64,000 nucleotides of DNA from the NCBI RefSeq assembly GCF_016545825.1, contig NC_052622.1:43609263-43673262 (forward strand), in the 5' to 3' direction. The translations under genes were made by a program, and so were the position numbers. Below, one piece after another: positions 23,469 through 36,600 of the stretch (within the stretch, counting starts at the first letter, position 1; the number at the start of each line of letters is the position of its first letter). The notes below the pieces were generated by a model, which searched no databases, was not told the DNA's origin, and was given only the letters and a program-made list of their open reading frames with translations. The stretch is from Eucalyptus grandis. Its lineage: Eukaryota > Streptophyta > Magnoliopsida > Myrtales > Myrtaceae.

Positions 23469-25992
23469 ATGCGAGTGCGCAGAACCCTCCTGGTCGCGCT
23501 CGCCATTGTCGCCTCGTTCTTGTTCCCCGTTACGGGGCAAGACCTTGCTTCGGACAGGAATGCGCTTCTCGCCCTGAGATCCTCGCTCGCTGGCCGCACG
23601 CTCCTCTGGGACGCGAGCCAGCAAAGCCCCTGTTCTTGGGCAGGCGTCCAATGCCAGTCCGGCCGTGTCACGTCTCTTCGCTTTCCCGGAGCTTCGCTCT
23701 CTGGTCAAATCCCCGTCGGCATTCTCGGCAATCTGACTGGGCTGAAGACTCTCTCGCTCCGGCTCAACGCGCTTGCTGGCCAAATCCCTCCAGATCTCGC
23801 TTCTTGCACCGGCTTGCGCAACCTGTACTTGCAAGGTAATCGGTTCTCAGGCCCGATCCCTGAGTCTCTGCTGGGTCTACGCGAGCTCGTGAGGCTCAGC
23901 CTTGCCTCCAACACTCTCTCTGGGGAAATTTCTCGGAGTTTCAGCAACTTGACTAGGCTCAGGACTCTGTCCCTCGAGAACAATTCGCTCTCTGGGTCGG
24001 TTCCTGCTGAGCTGAGCCTGCTAAAGCTCGAGCAGTTCAATGTTTCAAATAATTTGCTTAATGGGTCAATTCCTGATGGTTTGAACAAGTTTAGTTCGGC
24101 TTCGTTTCTGGGTAATTCATTATGTGGAAAACCACTTGGTCCATGTCCTCCGGATGTCCCTATTCCTAGTATTGGACCTAGCGTGGATACGGGGGGTGAG
24201 AGTGGTGAAGGCGGCAAAAGGAAGAAGCTTTCTGGCTCTGCTGTCGCCGGCATTGCCATCGGTTGTGTGTTCAGTTTCATATTCATTGTCATATTGGCGA
24301 TATTCTTGTGCCGCAAGAGAGGTAGCAAGAGAACGAGGTCGATTGACATGGCAGTGCTTAAGCAACAAGAGATGGTGCTTAAGCAACAAGAGATGGTGCT
24401 TCGGGGCGAAAAGGCATCTGGGGATGCCGATATTTGCGAATTCAATGGCGAATACTCGGTGGCGGCTGCTGCTGCGGCTGCGATGACTGTACCAACTGGA
24501 AGGAAAGAAGCAAATGGCGGTGGAGCAAGAAAGCTTGTTTTCTTTGGGAAAATGGCGAGGGCCTTCGATTTGGAGGACTTGCTGAGGGCATCAGCGGAAG
24601 TCTTGGGGAAAGGGACATTTGGGACTTCTTACAAGGCGGTCCTGGAGATGGGAAACATGGTTGCGGTGAAGAGGCTTAAGGATGTGAACATTGCAGTGGG
24701 GGAATTCAAGGAAAAGATTGAAGCTGTGGGAGCGATGAATCACGAGAATTTAGTGCCTCTTCGGGCTTTCTATTACAGCAACGATGAGAAGCTTCTTGTC
24801 TACGATTACATGCCCATGGGAAGCCTATCTGCTCTATTACACGGTAAGCAATTCTGTTGCTGAATGTCCCCTTCAGTTCAGAGTAGTTTCTACACGTATT
24901 ATCATGATGAGTCTTATGATATATTTGAGGTTCATTCCTGGTTTAACATGAAAAAAGAGACATTGCAGGGTAGTTTCAGGTGTTTTTATTTGGATCATTT
25001 TAGCATCGCCACATTTCTGTCAGTTCGCCCAACTGTTTGCTTGGATTGTTCCACAGATTGAATGAGTTCCTTCTGGATGCACGAGTTAACCTAATGCCCT
25101 TATTTTCTTTTCAAATTTAAGCAGTTTTTATTTCATGTAATTGGTTGGAAGCAATATCATGTGATCAAACTCTTTGATGACCCTGTACATTCCATTCCCT
25201 AGATTTACTTCTACTTTAATCACTCTCGAAAAATCATTTTCCCCACAGTGTTAATAGGAGATTAGTAAAGTTTAGTAGTACAAGGAAGAATAACAAATTT
25301 TTGCTTCCATTACTCAATCTTTTGCATTGTTATTCTTGACTTATTTTTTTAAACTACATGCTCCAGGAAACAGGGGGGCAGGAAGAACTCCATTGAATTG
25401 GGAATTGCGCTCCAGCATTGCCCTAGGAGTTGCCCGTGGCATCGAATACCTTCATTCTCAAGGACATCATGTATCTCACGGAAACATTAAGTCGTCCAAC
25501 GTTCTCCTCACCAAGTCCCACAATGCTCGCCTCTCCGATTTTGGCCTGGCTCACATTGTCGGCCCCTCGGTAGTACCCACCCGTCTCGCCGGCTATCGTG
25601 CACCAGAAGTCACGGACCCTCGCAGAGTATCCCAGAAGGCTGACGTCTATAGCTTCGGTGTGTTGCTCTTGGAGCTTTTAACTGGGAAAGCCCCGGCCAA
25701 TTCTGTCTTAAATGAAGAAGGCATCGACCTTCCGAGATGGGTTCAGTCCGTGGTTCGCGAGGAATGGAGCTCCGAGGTTTTCGATCTCGAGCTTCTTAGG
25801 TACCAGAACGCAGAGGAGGAGATGGTCGAGCTCCTGCAGCTGGCCATGGATTGTGCGGCTCAGTATCCTGACCAGCGCCCTTCAATGCCGGACGTGAGGA
25901 GGCGAATCGAAGAGTTGTCTCGGCGTAGCTTGCCCGATCATGGACCGCAGCCTGATCAGGTCGATGATGTGGAGGTCACGTCTTCTCACTGA
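23469..25992 (+). CDS. LRR receptor-like pseudokinase, RLK902/RKL1 type
   Basis: Two exons (23469-24843, 25367-25992) encode 666 residues. A signal peptide (about 1-23) is followed by an LRRNT cap with CSWAGVQC (55-62), about five LRRs (67-205), a second cysteine pair (C219, C226), a transmembrane helix (about 257-281) followed by CRKR, and a kinase domain from about 367. The glycine loop (G380-K-G-T-F-G385) and VAVK lysine (K401) are intact and DFG is present (516-518). The catalytic HRD is HGN (496-498), so the catalytic Asp is Asn. This matches the plant family often labelled probable inactive receptor kinase (Arabidopsis RLK902 and RKL1). The single intron falls after SALLHG, a position I recall as typical for the family. 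LKQQEMV is tandemly duplicated at about 297-310. The product likely sits in the plasma membrane as a non-catalytic signalling partner. Confidence 0.93.
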
Positions 25993-28900
25993 ATTGCTCA
26001 GGTCTCACCACTGCCGGGACACTGCCGGCCGCCATGATGTATGGTCTTAATGCTCCCGGCTAGCGTGTCAATATACTCTACTTAGGTTGTCAGAAGAAGC
26101 CGATCTTTAAGCCCGCACTTTCTTGCGAAGGAAATTTACTATCTCCCCTACTTTACCTCAGGCCTAGTCTACTGTTTTTTCGGTGCTTCCCTTGTGGTAC
26201 GTGTCATGGATCTTGTAATTATGACTTCCGCTTTTGCTTTTGATGCATATCCTTTGCAAACCTTTTTCTTTCCCTAGCAGAGTCATTTAAGCAAGTGGTC
26301 TTGATGTTTTCCCTGTTGAATTGGTCCCCCAAACAACCGATATCTCTCATGCTTACCAAACTTGAAGGCTGAGTACAGGGTTTTGATTGATTGAACACAC
26401 GGAGAAATCTTTGGGAAGCCATGGTTGTGGAGTGACTGCAGGCATGTCTCTGTTTGCAGCTAAAGTCGTTTTCGGCTAGCGGAAGTGTCTCTGAAATGGT
26501 TACATAAAAGCTCGGTTTCTTATTTATTTATTTTTTCCGCATTTCTTTGTAGCGAACTTCAAAAACATGCCCCAACTTTGTTGAAATCTGATTGATCCGT
26601 TTCACCATGGTAAGATCCCTTCACGACATTCTTTCCGAGTCAGGCTGGCTCGAATTGATTGCTTTTGATTGTACAGCTGGTTAGGGTCTACAGAAGCAGA
26701 TGAGCTTATCATGAAAGTAATATGTAAAAAGCTCCTTTTAAGAATCTGAGGATTATTGCTGTAAAGTCGGCAGACATCTTTCGGTCCTCAAATGATTGTC
26801 TAGACTCTGTTCCCTACCCAATCGTCAACGAAAATTTCTTGAAATATGCTTCCCTGTGCATGTTTTAGTCACTACTCAGCGAGTGCGATGTAAAGTGAAA
26901 TTGGATCATAATATGACAGGTCTCATTAAATCCGATGATTCAGATGCACTTATATTCGGTAATTTTTAGAACTTTTTGTTTGATCTCCCGATGATTGCGC
27001 CAGCACATTCACAATTTCCACATTTTCACGTCAAATAAAAGCTTGGAGACACCCAAAATATCAATAGTAAAGGTCAAAAGTAATTTTTTATTTTTTTGGT
27101 AAAGATCAAAAGTAAATTTTGACAACTTAAGAATTTATTCTTTTAGCTCCCGACTGAACTTGATCCGATGTTTTCGATGATGGGTCACCACGGCCACTAG
27201 CTTTACTGGCAGGGTCTGGCAAAAACTGCAGGAGTCATTGCCTGCATTTTGATTTGGCTTGGGAAAACTTTGGAGAATTGCAACGAATTTTAGCTTGAAG
27301 TGTCTTCATAGAAAGTAAAGATAATTTGGTAGACATTAATTGAAGAGTGCTTGGAAAATAACTTTAAAGAGAAAAGGCCATTTGGTAGAAATATATTTGG
27401 AAAGTCATTTTGTGTGATGAATTTAAATTTTTTAATTTAAATTTGTTTAAAATTGAAAACTATCAATGACCATAACTTTTATACCTTCGCATTGAGAGTA
27501 ATGTAATAGACGTATTAGCAAATTTATGTGTAAAAAAATCCCAATTAAAAAGAGAATAATTTCATTATAATAAACATGGTCATGTATGTCCCAAAAAAAA
27601 AGAAAAAAAAAAGAAATTCATTATCCTTAAGAACAACAAACCTTCTCAACCATTTCCTAAGCTCATGGCTATTTGATCATGTAAACATGCTATGCTAGAA
27701 GATGCATTATCATTTGAAGACTCGCTTCCTCATTTACATCATTAGGATCAATTGAATAGCCATAATCGGGATCCAAATATGCTCCTTCAAAATCCACATC
27801 AATCACAACATTTCTTTGTGTATAATCGTATAAAGCCATTGATGCTATGAAAATTTTCTATTGCTTTTCATATAGATGACTTGCATATTATCTAGAATCT
27901 TCATTTTATATGTATATAAAGGCCAAAGGCTCACTCAATTTTTTATCATAACAAAAAGTGGGCATGCTCGAATGCTTCTCAATTACCCATAAGTATAGGA
28001 CCTTCTCAAACTCTAGTAAATGATATATGACTATTTTATATGGCTCCAAATAATTGTGATGTCCAACATCTACCAAACAATATTTACCTACACAAGTATA
28101 ATGTAAATTTGATCAACACGCACCACATAAGATATACTTGGAAAAGTATTTGGTGCCTGATAAACATATGCCACTTAAATATATTGTAAATTTAAGAAAA
28201 AGGGTGTTACGTAAGTCAGATAAACAAAAGTCAACAACCTAATTTTAACATCTCGTCCGGGAATCACAGTACTAAAACACTACCATTTTCATCTGAAACT
28301 CGTATTACGGTTTCTGGTAATTCATTCCATTAGCCGAGATATTGCAAGACATGTACACGAATGCCATTCTACCAACAAAGCAAAACTCATTGTAGAAGCA
28401 AAACTTGAGAAAAACTAGAATTATAAACCCTGTCCAACTCAGCTCACGAACAACTCCTGCAGAATCCTTCAAGACCAACAGAAGTCTCAACACATTCAAT
28501 CCTACTTCGACAGCAAAACGGATACAAATGATAATAATTTAGGGGAAAAAAAAAGTGGGGGCAATAGGGGAGACAAATCAGAGGGACTGACTGAGAAATC
28601 AAGTAGAAGCAATTAAAAGAAATTGATAGTCTAAATTGGAAATTCTAACAAATGTGTGAGGTGAGATGGGGAATTGCAAATTTTCAATAAACCCAAGTCT
28701 ACTATCCCAAAAATGTCACCATTTCAGAGCACGTCCCAAACTACCTTGAGCTAAAGGCCCTCGAAAGATATTTGGGAAAGCTTATATTTCCCAAATGGGT
28801 TTCAGAAAACATTGTCAAACACGTTTGCATTTGCTCAAAGGGTCTTTAGAGGTCCAAAGAACTCTACAAAGGTATTGCCAAACACATTCAATGGCTGGTT

Positions 28901-30004
28901 CATCTACTTTTGCCATGTTTGCTCACTTTCTCGCTCATCTCAAATCAAAGGTGGAGAAGAGTCTAAGACTAGCCGGGAAAGACCTTGTTACACCGGCGGT
29001 GGAAGCTAAAATCACTCTCGTTCTAAGTAGTAGGCACAGAAGAAGCGATCAATCCAGTCTAGTTTAAAAAAGAAAAAGAAAAAGGTGTTCATGCGTGGTT
29101 GGGGGGCGATGGATGGATGGATGGATCATATGGATCAAGAAGTTCGATGTTTCTCGCAGGCCTGAGCCTGGCCCCATCTCTGCTTCAAAAGCCCAAAAGT
29201 CACGCTTTTTTCTATTAATGAAGTAAATGTCGTGCGTTAACTAGTGAAAAAGTTGCAATGGACATAAATATGATCTCTTTTCAACTAATAAAGTAAACTT
29301 TTGAATTAGAATTTTTTACGTATATTTTCATATCAATAATCAGAACTAAACAATGTCAAGACTAGCTTGTCGTTTTCATAGTCATTTCCCAAGAGTTCCT
29401 GGTCTTATTAGAGCCGGGGCGAGCGGTTTTGTCGACAATTATCCATGCAGTCGATTTGCTTAATCATCGCATTTCATATTGGACAACGATCCGTGCCTTT
29501 TCATGTTTTACAAGATCTCTTCCTCTTCTTTGGTCTTTTTCATTTTTTATTTTTGGAATAAGTGAATTAGAAGTTCTAAAACTTATCACGAGGAATTGAA
29601 TCATAAAACTTTAAAAAGTGCAATCAAATCTTAAAATTTGTGATGAAAGTATGATAGAGTTGAGAACGATTTGGCATCTTGAAAGGCAGCTAAGAGCGCA
29701 TTTGGTCTTCACGCAAAGAACGAGGAGTTTGGGGCTCATCTCATATGTGGAGTAGGTTTGAAAAATGATCTTAGAGTGTCTAGGGTTGGGCCAGGAGACT
29801 GTCTCTTGACGCCTTCTTTTTTCTTCTCATCGGAGTTATTTTACAAAGACTTGCCACTAGTAAAGAAGAGCGGGGGAACAAACACACTTGGAGAGCGCAA
29901 TTTGCAATAACAAATGCTAATCTTACATTTCCGACCTTTACAATATTCAGGAATGCATCATGGCCCTATCCATTCATATTTTTTTCTTCTTCAAAAAAAA
30001 AAAA
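25993..30004. other. 4-kb gene-free stretch
   Basis: AT-rich sequence. At about 28740-28900 there are words such as TTTGGGAAAGCTT and TTGCCAAACACATT resembling the arms of the GC-rich-core element at 61270-62358, suggesting a relic of it. A similar hint lies at about 27330-27410. No gene is recognised. Confidence 0.35.
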
Positions 30005-31020
30005 AAGAGTTCTGCATCTTTTCGAGGCCCAGGAAACAAATAGGCACAAGGAAGAGGGAGAGGGGGGCTATGAGCCCTCTCCCATTGCTGTTCCCGGACC
30101 ACCCATCCCTTCCTTCCCCTACACTCGACCTGGTGAGGTCCGATCAGATCAAATCTATCGAACAAAGTGAAGTGATAGGAAGAGAAGACTTTTGGCAGGA
30201 GATCTCTATTCATTGCACCTCCTTGACTAGTAAGGGGAAAGGGAAGTGCGCTCTTGCGCACCAGCTAAAGGAAGGAGCTTTGGAAGCTTACCAACAACCT
30301 ATCAACTCCTAACAAGTTGCTCGATTGAAGTAGGACATTCTCCATCCGCCTACCAGCAGCAAAGGGGGTTCAATTGCCTTTAAATGCGATGTGGCGAAAT
30401 AAACTGATTCAACAATACATCATGCCTACATTAAGATTTAAAACTTGTCATCTACTTTTAGAAAATGTTCGGAAGAGAGAACTTACAATAATACAACGCA
30501 AAGGAATTACCAATCTTATGTTAATGTGGAATAAACCTCATATGCCATTGTCGGAATGGAAAATGGCTATTCTTGCACTATTGAACAAAATAGATTTCTT
30601 TCTAGAATGACTTTTATCTTGAAGGTGGCCAGTTAGTCGAGAGGATTATGAGCCTCCGCGCGTGCTTACTCCTCACTAGACAAACAAGACAGGAAAGGAA
30701 GGCTATTCTCTTTAAGGCTAAAGAAGTGCCCTCAAACGTTGGCTTGCTCCGACTGCTTGGCCTGCTTCCTTGGACTAGGGACTAGAAACATTCTCCCTCT
30801 CTCTAAGGAAGGCAATGCTGGCATTCAGGAATGAGAGAAGGCTAGCTGGCTGGCTGGCTGGCTTCGTAGGCCAGTTCTCTCTCACAAAGTGATAGAGCAA
30901 TCGAACTGGCTTACCTTACCTACTATAGAAGTGGAATAACCACATTGGCAAATGTTAGAACTGGAAAGCCGTGAAGCCTGCCTTGTGATATAGCTTCCTC
31001 GAGTTAGGTTGTAGCTAGTT
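30005..31020. other. Probable nuclear insertion of mitochondrial DNA (NUMT)
   Basis: The base composition and vocabulary change sharply here and read like plant mitochondrial intergenic DNA (for example GAGCCTCCGCGCGTGCTTACTCC and AGCAGCAAAGGGGGTTC). It contains a recognisable start of mitochondrial rps4 at about 30385-30500. The left limit is set by the poly-A at about 29994-30006, the right by return to AT-rich nuclear-type sequence. Limits are estimates. A GGCT microsatellite lies at about 30840-30865. Confidence 0.55.
30385..30500 (+). pseudogene. rps4: Truncated 5' part of mitochondrial ribosomal protein S4 gene
   Basis: The frame starting at 30374 (with a second in-frame ATG at 30389) reads an N-terminus with KLIQQYI and then PTLRFKTCHLLLENVRKREL and TIIQR. 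Plant mitochondrial rps4 has, in the same order, a KLIQR-type segment, ALRFKTCRLL, GNVRxREL and TIIQRR. Similarity stops right after TIIQR; the frame continues for about 35 unrelated residues to a stop at 30608-30610. The remaining roughly 300 residues of the ribosomal protein are absent. Most likely a dead copy carried in the mitochondrial insert. Confidence 0.6.
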
Positions 31021-33375
31021 GGGCGTCTAAGAAGACATATCTTAGGACAAACTCTACATATAATAAGTAATTACACCCTTGTTAGTAGACAAAACTGATT
31101 TGGAATTGTCTTCCTTTCCCAAGCATAACTTGCATCCTAAAAATTTTAAAAGTACAATCAAATTCTAAAAGTTTTCAAATTAGTTAAATCAAGCTCTCCG
31201 TTGATTGCACTTTTGAAATTTTTAGTATTCAATTGGATTTTTTATATAAGTTTTAGAACTTAATTGCATTTTTTTAAAATATTAGGATTTTATAACCTGA
31301 TATTTTTAAGACTTGATTGTATATTTAAAAAAAAATTGAATTCAATTATATATTTATAACAAATTTTAGGACTTTTAGCACAATTATCCCTTCTTCTTTT
31401 TTTTTTTTTTTGGTTCTTCTTTCAAACTCCATGTGGCAGTTTTATATGCGGTGATTGGGCGTTGATATTTGCTCATAAGAAGGTTAGCCCTGTGCGGGGA
31501 GTGGGTGTGGGGGGACCTTTTCCTTTTCATCTTTTTTGACCTCATTTGTCATTTTCTTTTTCTTTGCTCTTTTCCCCCTCTCGTGCCGCCCACATGCCCA
31601 TTGAATTATGTGGAATAAAAATTCGATCATAATGCCAAAGGCACTTTGAATCTTTGTCACGTTGTTAACTTTGGACCACGAACGGAGATGACTTGAAAGG
31701 GAGAGGGAGAACGTGCAGGAAGGAACCCAAATGTTGTTCGCGTCAAAAAGAACAAAAATCTTTATAGGTTCATGTCTTATTTGGCCTATAAGATCTGAAC
31801 CTTTTTCTAGCAAATAGAAGAATTTAATTCCACACCTTTTTCGAGATAAATTTATTACTTCCTCTTTATTTTATTGTGCTTTGTTTTTTTTTCTTTCTTT
31901 TTCTCCATTTGGATGGAGGACAAGAGGTTGAGCTGTCGCTTTGTATGGACGGCGATTTTTCTATTTGTTTAGCAACCCCAAGATGCCCCAAAGGATGGTC
32001 AGAAAAAAATTGGTTTTATCTAATATAATTGGGAAATCTTGCGGGTTTAGACCGTGCACATCTTTAATGGCCCCAAAAGTAACTAGCCCACTAGAAATAT
32101 ATATATATTTCATAAAAAAAAAACAGTGCAATCTCCATTCTTTTAATACGAATTGCTTTTGATTTTGCATGTGCAATTGCCACCTAAAGTGTGCAAGTGA
32201 AAGGACATTCACATGGGCTTTGTGAGAGTGATTATTATAGTAATGGATTAGGAATCTTGCTTCTCAAGTAATGGAGGCAACATTGACTTCTGGTTGGTGT
32301 ACGCACGTTAGTATGTAGACATCAATAGAAGCAATGTAACCTCAGCAATGTCAGTTGCATTTTTAGCCTTAATTGGATGGGGGAAAGACCATTAATATAT
32401 GGACGACGGATGAGAAGAGTTTTAGGAAATTTCTATGTAACGAAACATGTGAATATAATTATATAGGAGAGACGACGTCTTGGAGTTTTTTGTTATTTGT
32501 TTTGTCGATATGGATGGAGTTGTGGTATAATGTAAATTAGCTATGCATGACATCGTGGTTATCTCCCTTTTGATATGATAAATTCTGATAGACTCTTCTT
32601 GTTTGCATTTATTATTGTTCGTATGTCATATGTGCGTTGACCTAGCTAACAATAATGGAGGCGGACCATTTCAAATTTTGTATTAAAAGTGAGCTAGTTA
32701 TGCTAGCATATAAGTACGACCTAATCAACGGCTCTTTTTTTGTGCTCGGCATGCTAGTTAAGAAAAATGGGCGATGTTATAGAGTTTGCAAAATTGTTCT
32801 TTGAGAGCTGGTAGCCGTTGAATTACAAGTACAACAAACCTATCTCAAATTTTCGTGGAAACCTCTCGAGTTATTGTTTCATTTGTATAGTTGGTATTCA
32901 TTATTTTATTTTTTTTAAAATGCACATGGATTCGACATCCTTTAATTACATATCATACCGTATAGACATAGGACAAAATAGTAAATTATGAGAGAAAGAT
33001 TAAAGAAAAGACCGAAAACTGTTTCATCTATATTCTCATAATACACATTATTATGTGTGCTTGATCCACAAATTCATATTGTTAGGTGTGATTGGATCTA
33101 TTCTAGAGCATATCAAATTCAATCGATCGTGTCCATACAACCTTTGCTTAACCAATCATAGCTTGCCACATGTGAAAATTAATATCGAGAATAAACAATC
33201 TTAGCTACATCTGGTACACGAGCCTAATTCACATGGAATGTCCGATGAGGTGGGTTCCGCGTCGGGCCCCACATAATCTAACGATAGATGTGAGTCCCAT
33301 TCGCTTGACCCGAGTTCACCTGATATTTGCTCTCTAGAGAGACCAAGGGGACCTTGCGTTCCTCGGTGCGTTTCG
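31021..33375. other. Intergenic stretch, no gene recognised
   Basis: AT-rich with homopolymer runs. The longest frame is 109 codons on the minus strand at 31484-31813, with a low-complexity lysine-rich end and no family resemblance. Confidence 0.4.
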
Positions 33376-33381
33376 CACGTG
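33376..33381 (+). promoter_or_regulatory. G-box (CACGTG) upstream of the JAZ gene
   Basis: CACGTG lies 317 bases before the JAZ ATG, in the context CGCACGTGG. MYC2-type bHLH factors bind this box and many JAZ genes are jasmonate-induced through it, so feedback control is a reasonable inference. Confidence 0.45.
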
Positions 33382-33692
33382 GTTGGCAACTGGGAGCAGC
33401 CGGTTGCCTCGACCGGAACAGCCAGTTAACCAACTCCGACCGTCCAAATTGGTACCGATCCGACGGTTCACATCTCACGAGGACAACGCGGAAAAGCAAA
33501 ATGATTTAACTCCTCTTCTTCTTCTTCCTCTTCCTCCTCTGTTCTTCACTCTGTTCTTCGTTGCATTCCCCTGCTTCGCTCGAGCAGCCGAAGCGGCAAG
33601 ATTCAGAATTTTTCTTTGCATTTCCGGAGATTTCCGTGATCCAAGAAGAGAATTCGCATTAGTCCGGCGAGCTTTATCATTGCGTGGTGGAG

Positions 33693-36600
33693 ATGGAGAG
33701 GGATTTCCTGAGTTTGGTTTCGAAAGATTGTCGCGTTTCTGCGAAAGACGAGAAGGGTGGTGATGAATTTGCAGACCCAAGTACGCCTCACCTTCTCCTT
33801 CATCTCTTTTTCATCTTTTGTTCTGTTTAGCGCTGCAAAGAATCCTTCGATGGGTGGTTGTTTCCTCGGGCTCGACTTTGATTGTCGTCTGAATGTTGTC
33901 GACCAGGGTAATGTTGAAACCACGGAGTGCTTCGAATTCCGTGAATTTTAGCGAGACCTTTCTTTCGCTTAAAGGAAAAAGTTGTTTGCTATCTTGAAGT
34001 TTACGACTCCTGCGAAGATGCCGCTGAGCGAAACCAAGATGAATGCGACTTGTTTGCTCACCATGTGTTTGCGAGTAGTTCTTGGAGGAGAGTTTAAATC
34101 TGTAAAGTGATGTCTTTTTTAAGTTCATTTTTTAGCGAATTAGATGGAAGTTCTTGAATTGGTCAAAAGCTGAAGTTTATATAAAGTAAGCCGACGTGTT
34201 CCGGGCTTCCAATGGATTATGTTGAGTTCCTCGTCAATTTGACACTCTTGAACGTGAAATTTACTTGAAATAATTTTTAAGTACTTTTTGACTTTTGTCT
34301 CGATTAAGGAATAACTCGGAAGTGAGGCTAACGACTCATTGGATTTATAATATGTGCAGCACCTAGCAGCATCTCTTGCAATGCGTGAGATGCACACATT
34401 GCTTTCTGATAATCGACGCAAGAAATTGAAATATCGCTTTTTCAAACGTCTTTTGTCGTTACAGCTACAACACAACATACATTGAAACAATAAAAGACGG
34501 AGCAACGCCCGACGGAAGCGTGTTCCATTACCTTCCGCCTTAAGATAACTGAAGATGAAATTTTTATTTATAGATATCCTACCATTTGTCTCAGTCATAA
34601 ATGAGTTCGCAGAGAGATTTCTCGGAGAAAATTTGCCTAAAAAATATGTTCGGGCACGGTGTGCAAGCGTTGGTGATCCCACAGGGTAGGTGCAAGCATT
34701 CATTCACAGAGTGGGTGCACCTTGGAACACGTTTAAAGAAATTATCACTCGTATTAGCTGCACTTGATGTCGATATCAGAAGCATTGGAATTGAAGATGA
34801 AGCAAAGTTTGGACTTTTTTGAGGTGCTCTGTTCATTTTGTTGAGGATGAGGAATGCGACAATATGGGGCCACAATCATCATACTTTTTGTGTGAGAAAA
34901 TATTGGATAAAGGCTAAAACGTGTGCTATTTAGGTTCATCCGTGGGTCAGTCAACCGAGTCAAGTAGATGAATGTCAGATTGTTCTCCATTTTGAGAGTT
35001 GGTTGTGGGAACTATTTATTTTAGTTGTCCTCCCATCTCTCTCTTGACACCTGGGATTCGCAGCTTACAGAAGCCCTTCATTTCTAGCCATTTATTTTAT
35101 CTGGGTAACGTGGTCCAAGCTATAAAGTATTTTCCATGTGAAACTTCTTTGCTGCTATATCTGGCTTTGGTGAAGGTGGGTTTAAAATATTGTGCTCTTA
35201 ACGTGTGCATGAGTTGGTGATGTGTTTCTTTATGTCTCATGTGCTGTTCTTTCTTTTCTTTTTTAAAGTAGGGAGTTGCAAATTAGTATTTGTACCTGAA
35301 TAGGTGTCCGGCATCTCTGATAAAATAATATGTGGGACTGAAGAAGCAATCATATTTAATGATATAACATGCTGCAATTCCAGTTGTCCAGTGCATTTGA
35401 GAAATGCACTTTCTATCATAAGCATTTAAAATGAGATTAGGAGGAGTTGTGCCTGGCTGGTTACCACCTATTCCTGTTCACTAGATAAATCGTTCCAGTT
35501 CCAAATTAACAAGAGAAGTTGTGGAGACCAAGGGTTCATGCAGCGAACCTGCTCATCAACATCAATTAAATAACCCACAAGCTTCGACATGAGTTTTTGG
35601 AAATGGTTTTTCAAGCGGAAGGACCACCCATGCCAGAGGTCATTCTCAATATTCTTTTTGCTTTCGCTCTCGGTGGAAGATAATCGGAATTGGTTATTTG
35701 CGGATTTGGCAATCAGCTCCAAGTTCATGACCACCTTTTTATAGCGCATAATTATATCGCTTTCCTTCCAGGTCATCTCTTCTTTACGATTATATTCTGC
35801 ATGCTCATCTCGCTTTATCATTAGTAATATAAAATCACTTTGACAGTGCCCATTTCGAACCTTTTCCTTCATGAACAAGAGCATATTTCCTTTCAAATGT
35901 CCTTAAGCACCTCTGGTTTCTTTTGTTTCTAAGCCTACATAATTCTGCTATTCCTTACTTGGATTCTTAACCTGGGGAGGAATATCGAAACGGCAAGAAA
36001 AAGTTGAAGTGTGCGTGTTTGACCGAATATATCGACAGTCTTGTTGTGAATGCTTGGCCTGTGTTCTTCCATCTTTGCTGATTTTTGGTGATCATTTAAA
36101 GGTTCGCAGATGCAGTGGGCTTTCTCAAACAAGGTTGCTGGCTCTTCTCAGCTCCTATCTTTCAAGGCGTTTGGAGAGGAGAGGCCAAAGAAAATTATCC
36201 ATGATTCACAAACATCTTCTGGATCTATGACCACACAAATCCCAGATGTTTCAAGCTCTAAGTGGAAACTGCAATCCAGAGAGCCCCAGGTACATTTGTC
36301 CGCCTCTGCCTCTCTCTCTCTCTCTCTCTCTCTAAATTCTATAATTTCAGAGTTATTTTCAATCCATGAATCACTGGCTTGCGTTGAAAATCACCTTTCT
36401 GCTTGCAATACACAATTACCAATTGTACTAGTTTTATTGTAATAGCATAGACATGCAGTAGCGGTAAGGTACTCAAGTCCCGAAGGTGATCTTAACAGTA
36501 CCTGGAGACTGTATCGGAACATAGAATATTTCTTTTCTTTCTATCGGTTATTTGTGCTAACTTGCTTCTTTCATCGCAGACGAGCACAATCGATGACAAG

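Noticed and set aside
23705..24445. 246-codon minus-strand frame opposite the receptor kinase
   Set aside because: Antisense shadow of the LRR-coding exon; it has no independent domain.
30640..30680. Possible tRNA in the mitochondrial insert (GTCGAGAGGATTATGAGCC)
   Set aside because: It recalls a D-arm and anticodon arm, but no acceptor stem or T-arm with GGTTCGA could be paired around it.
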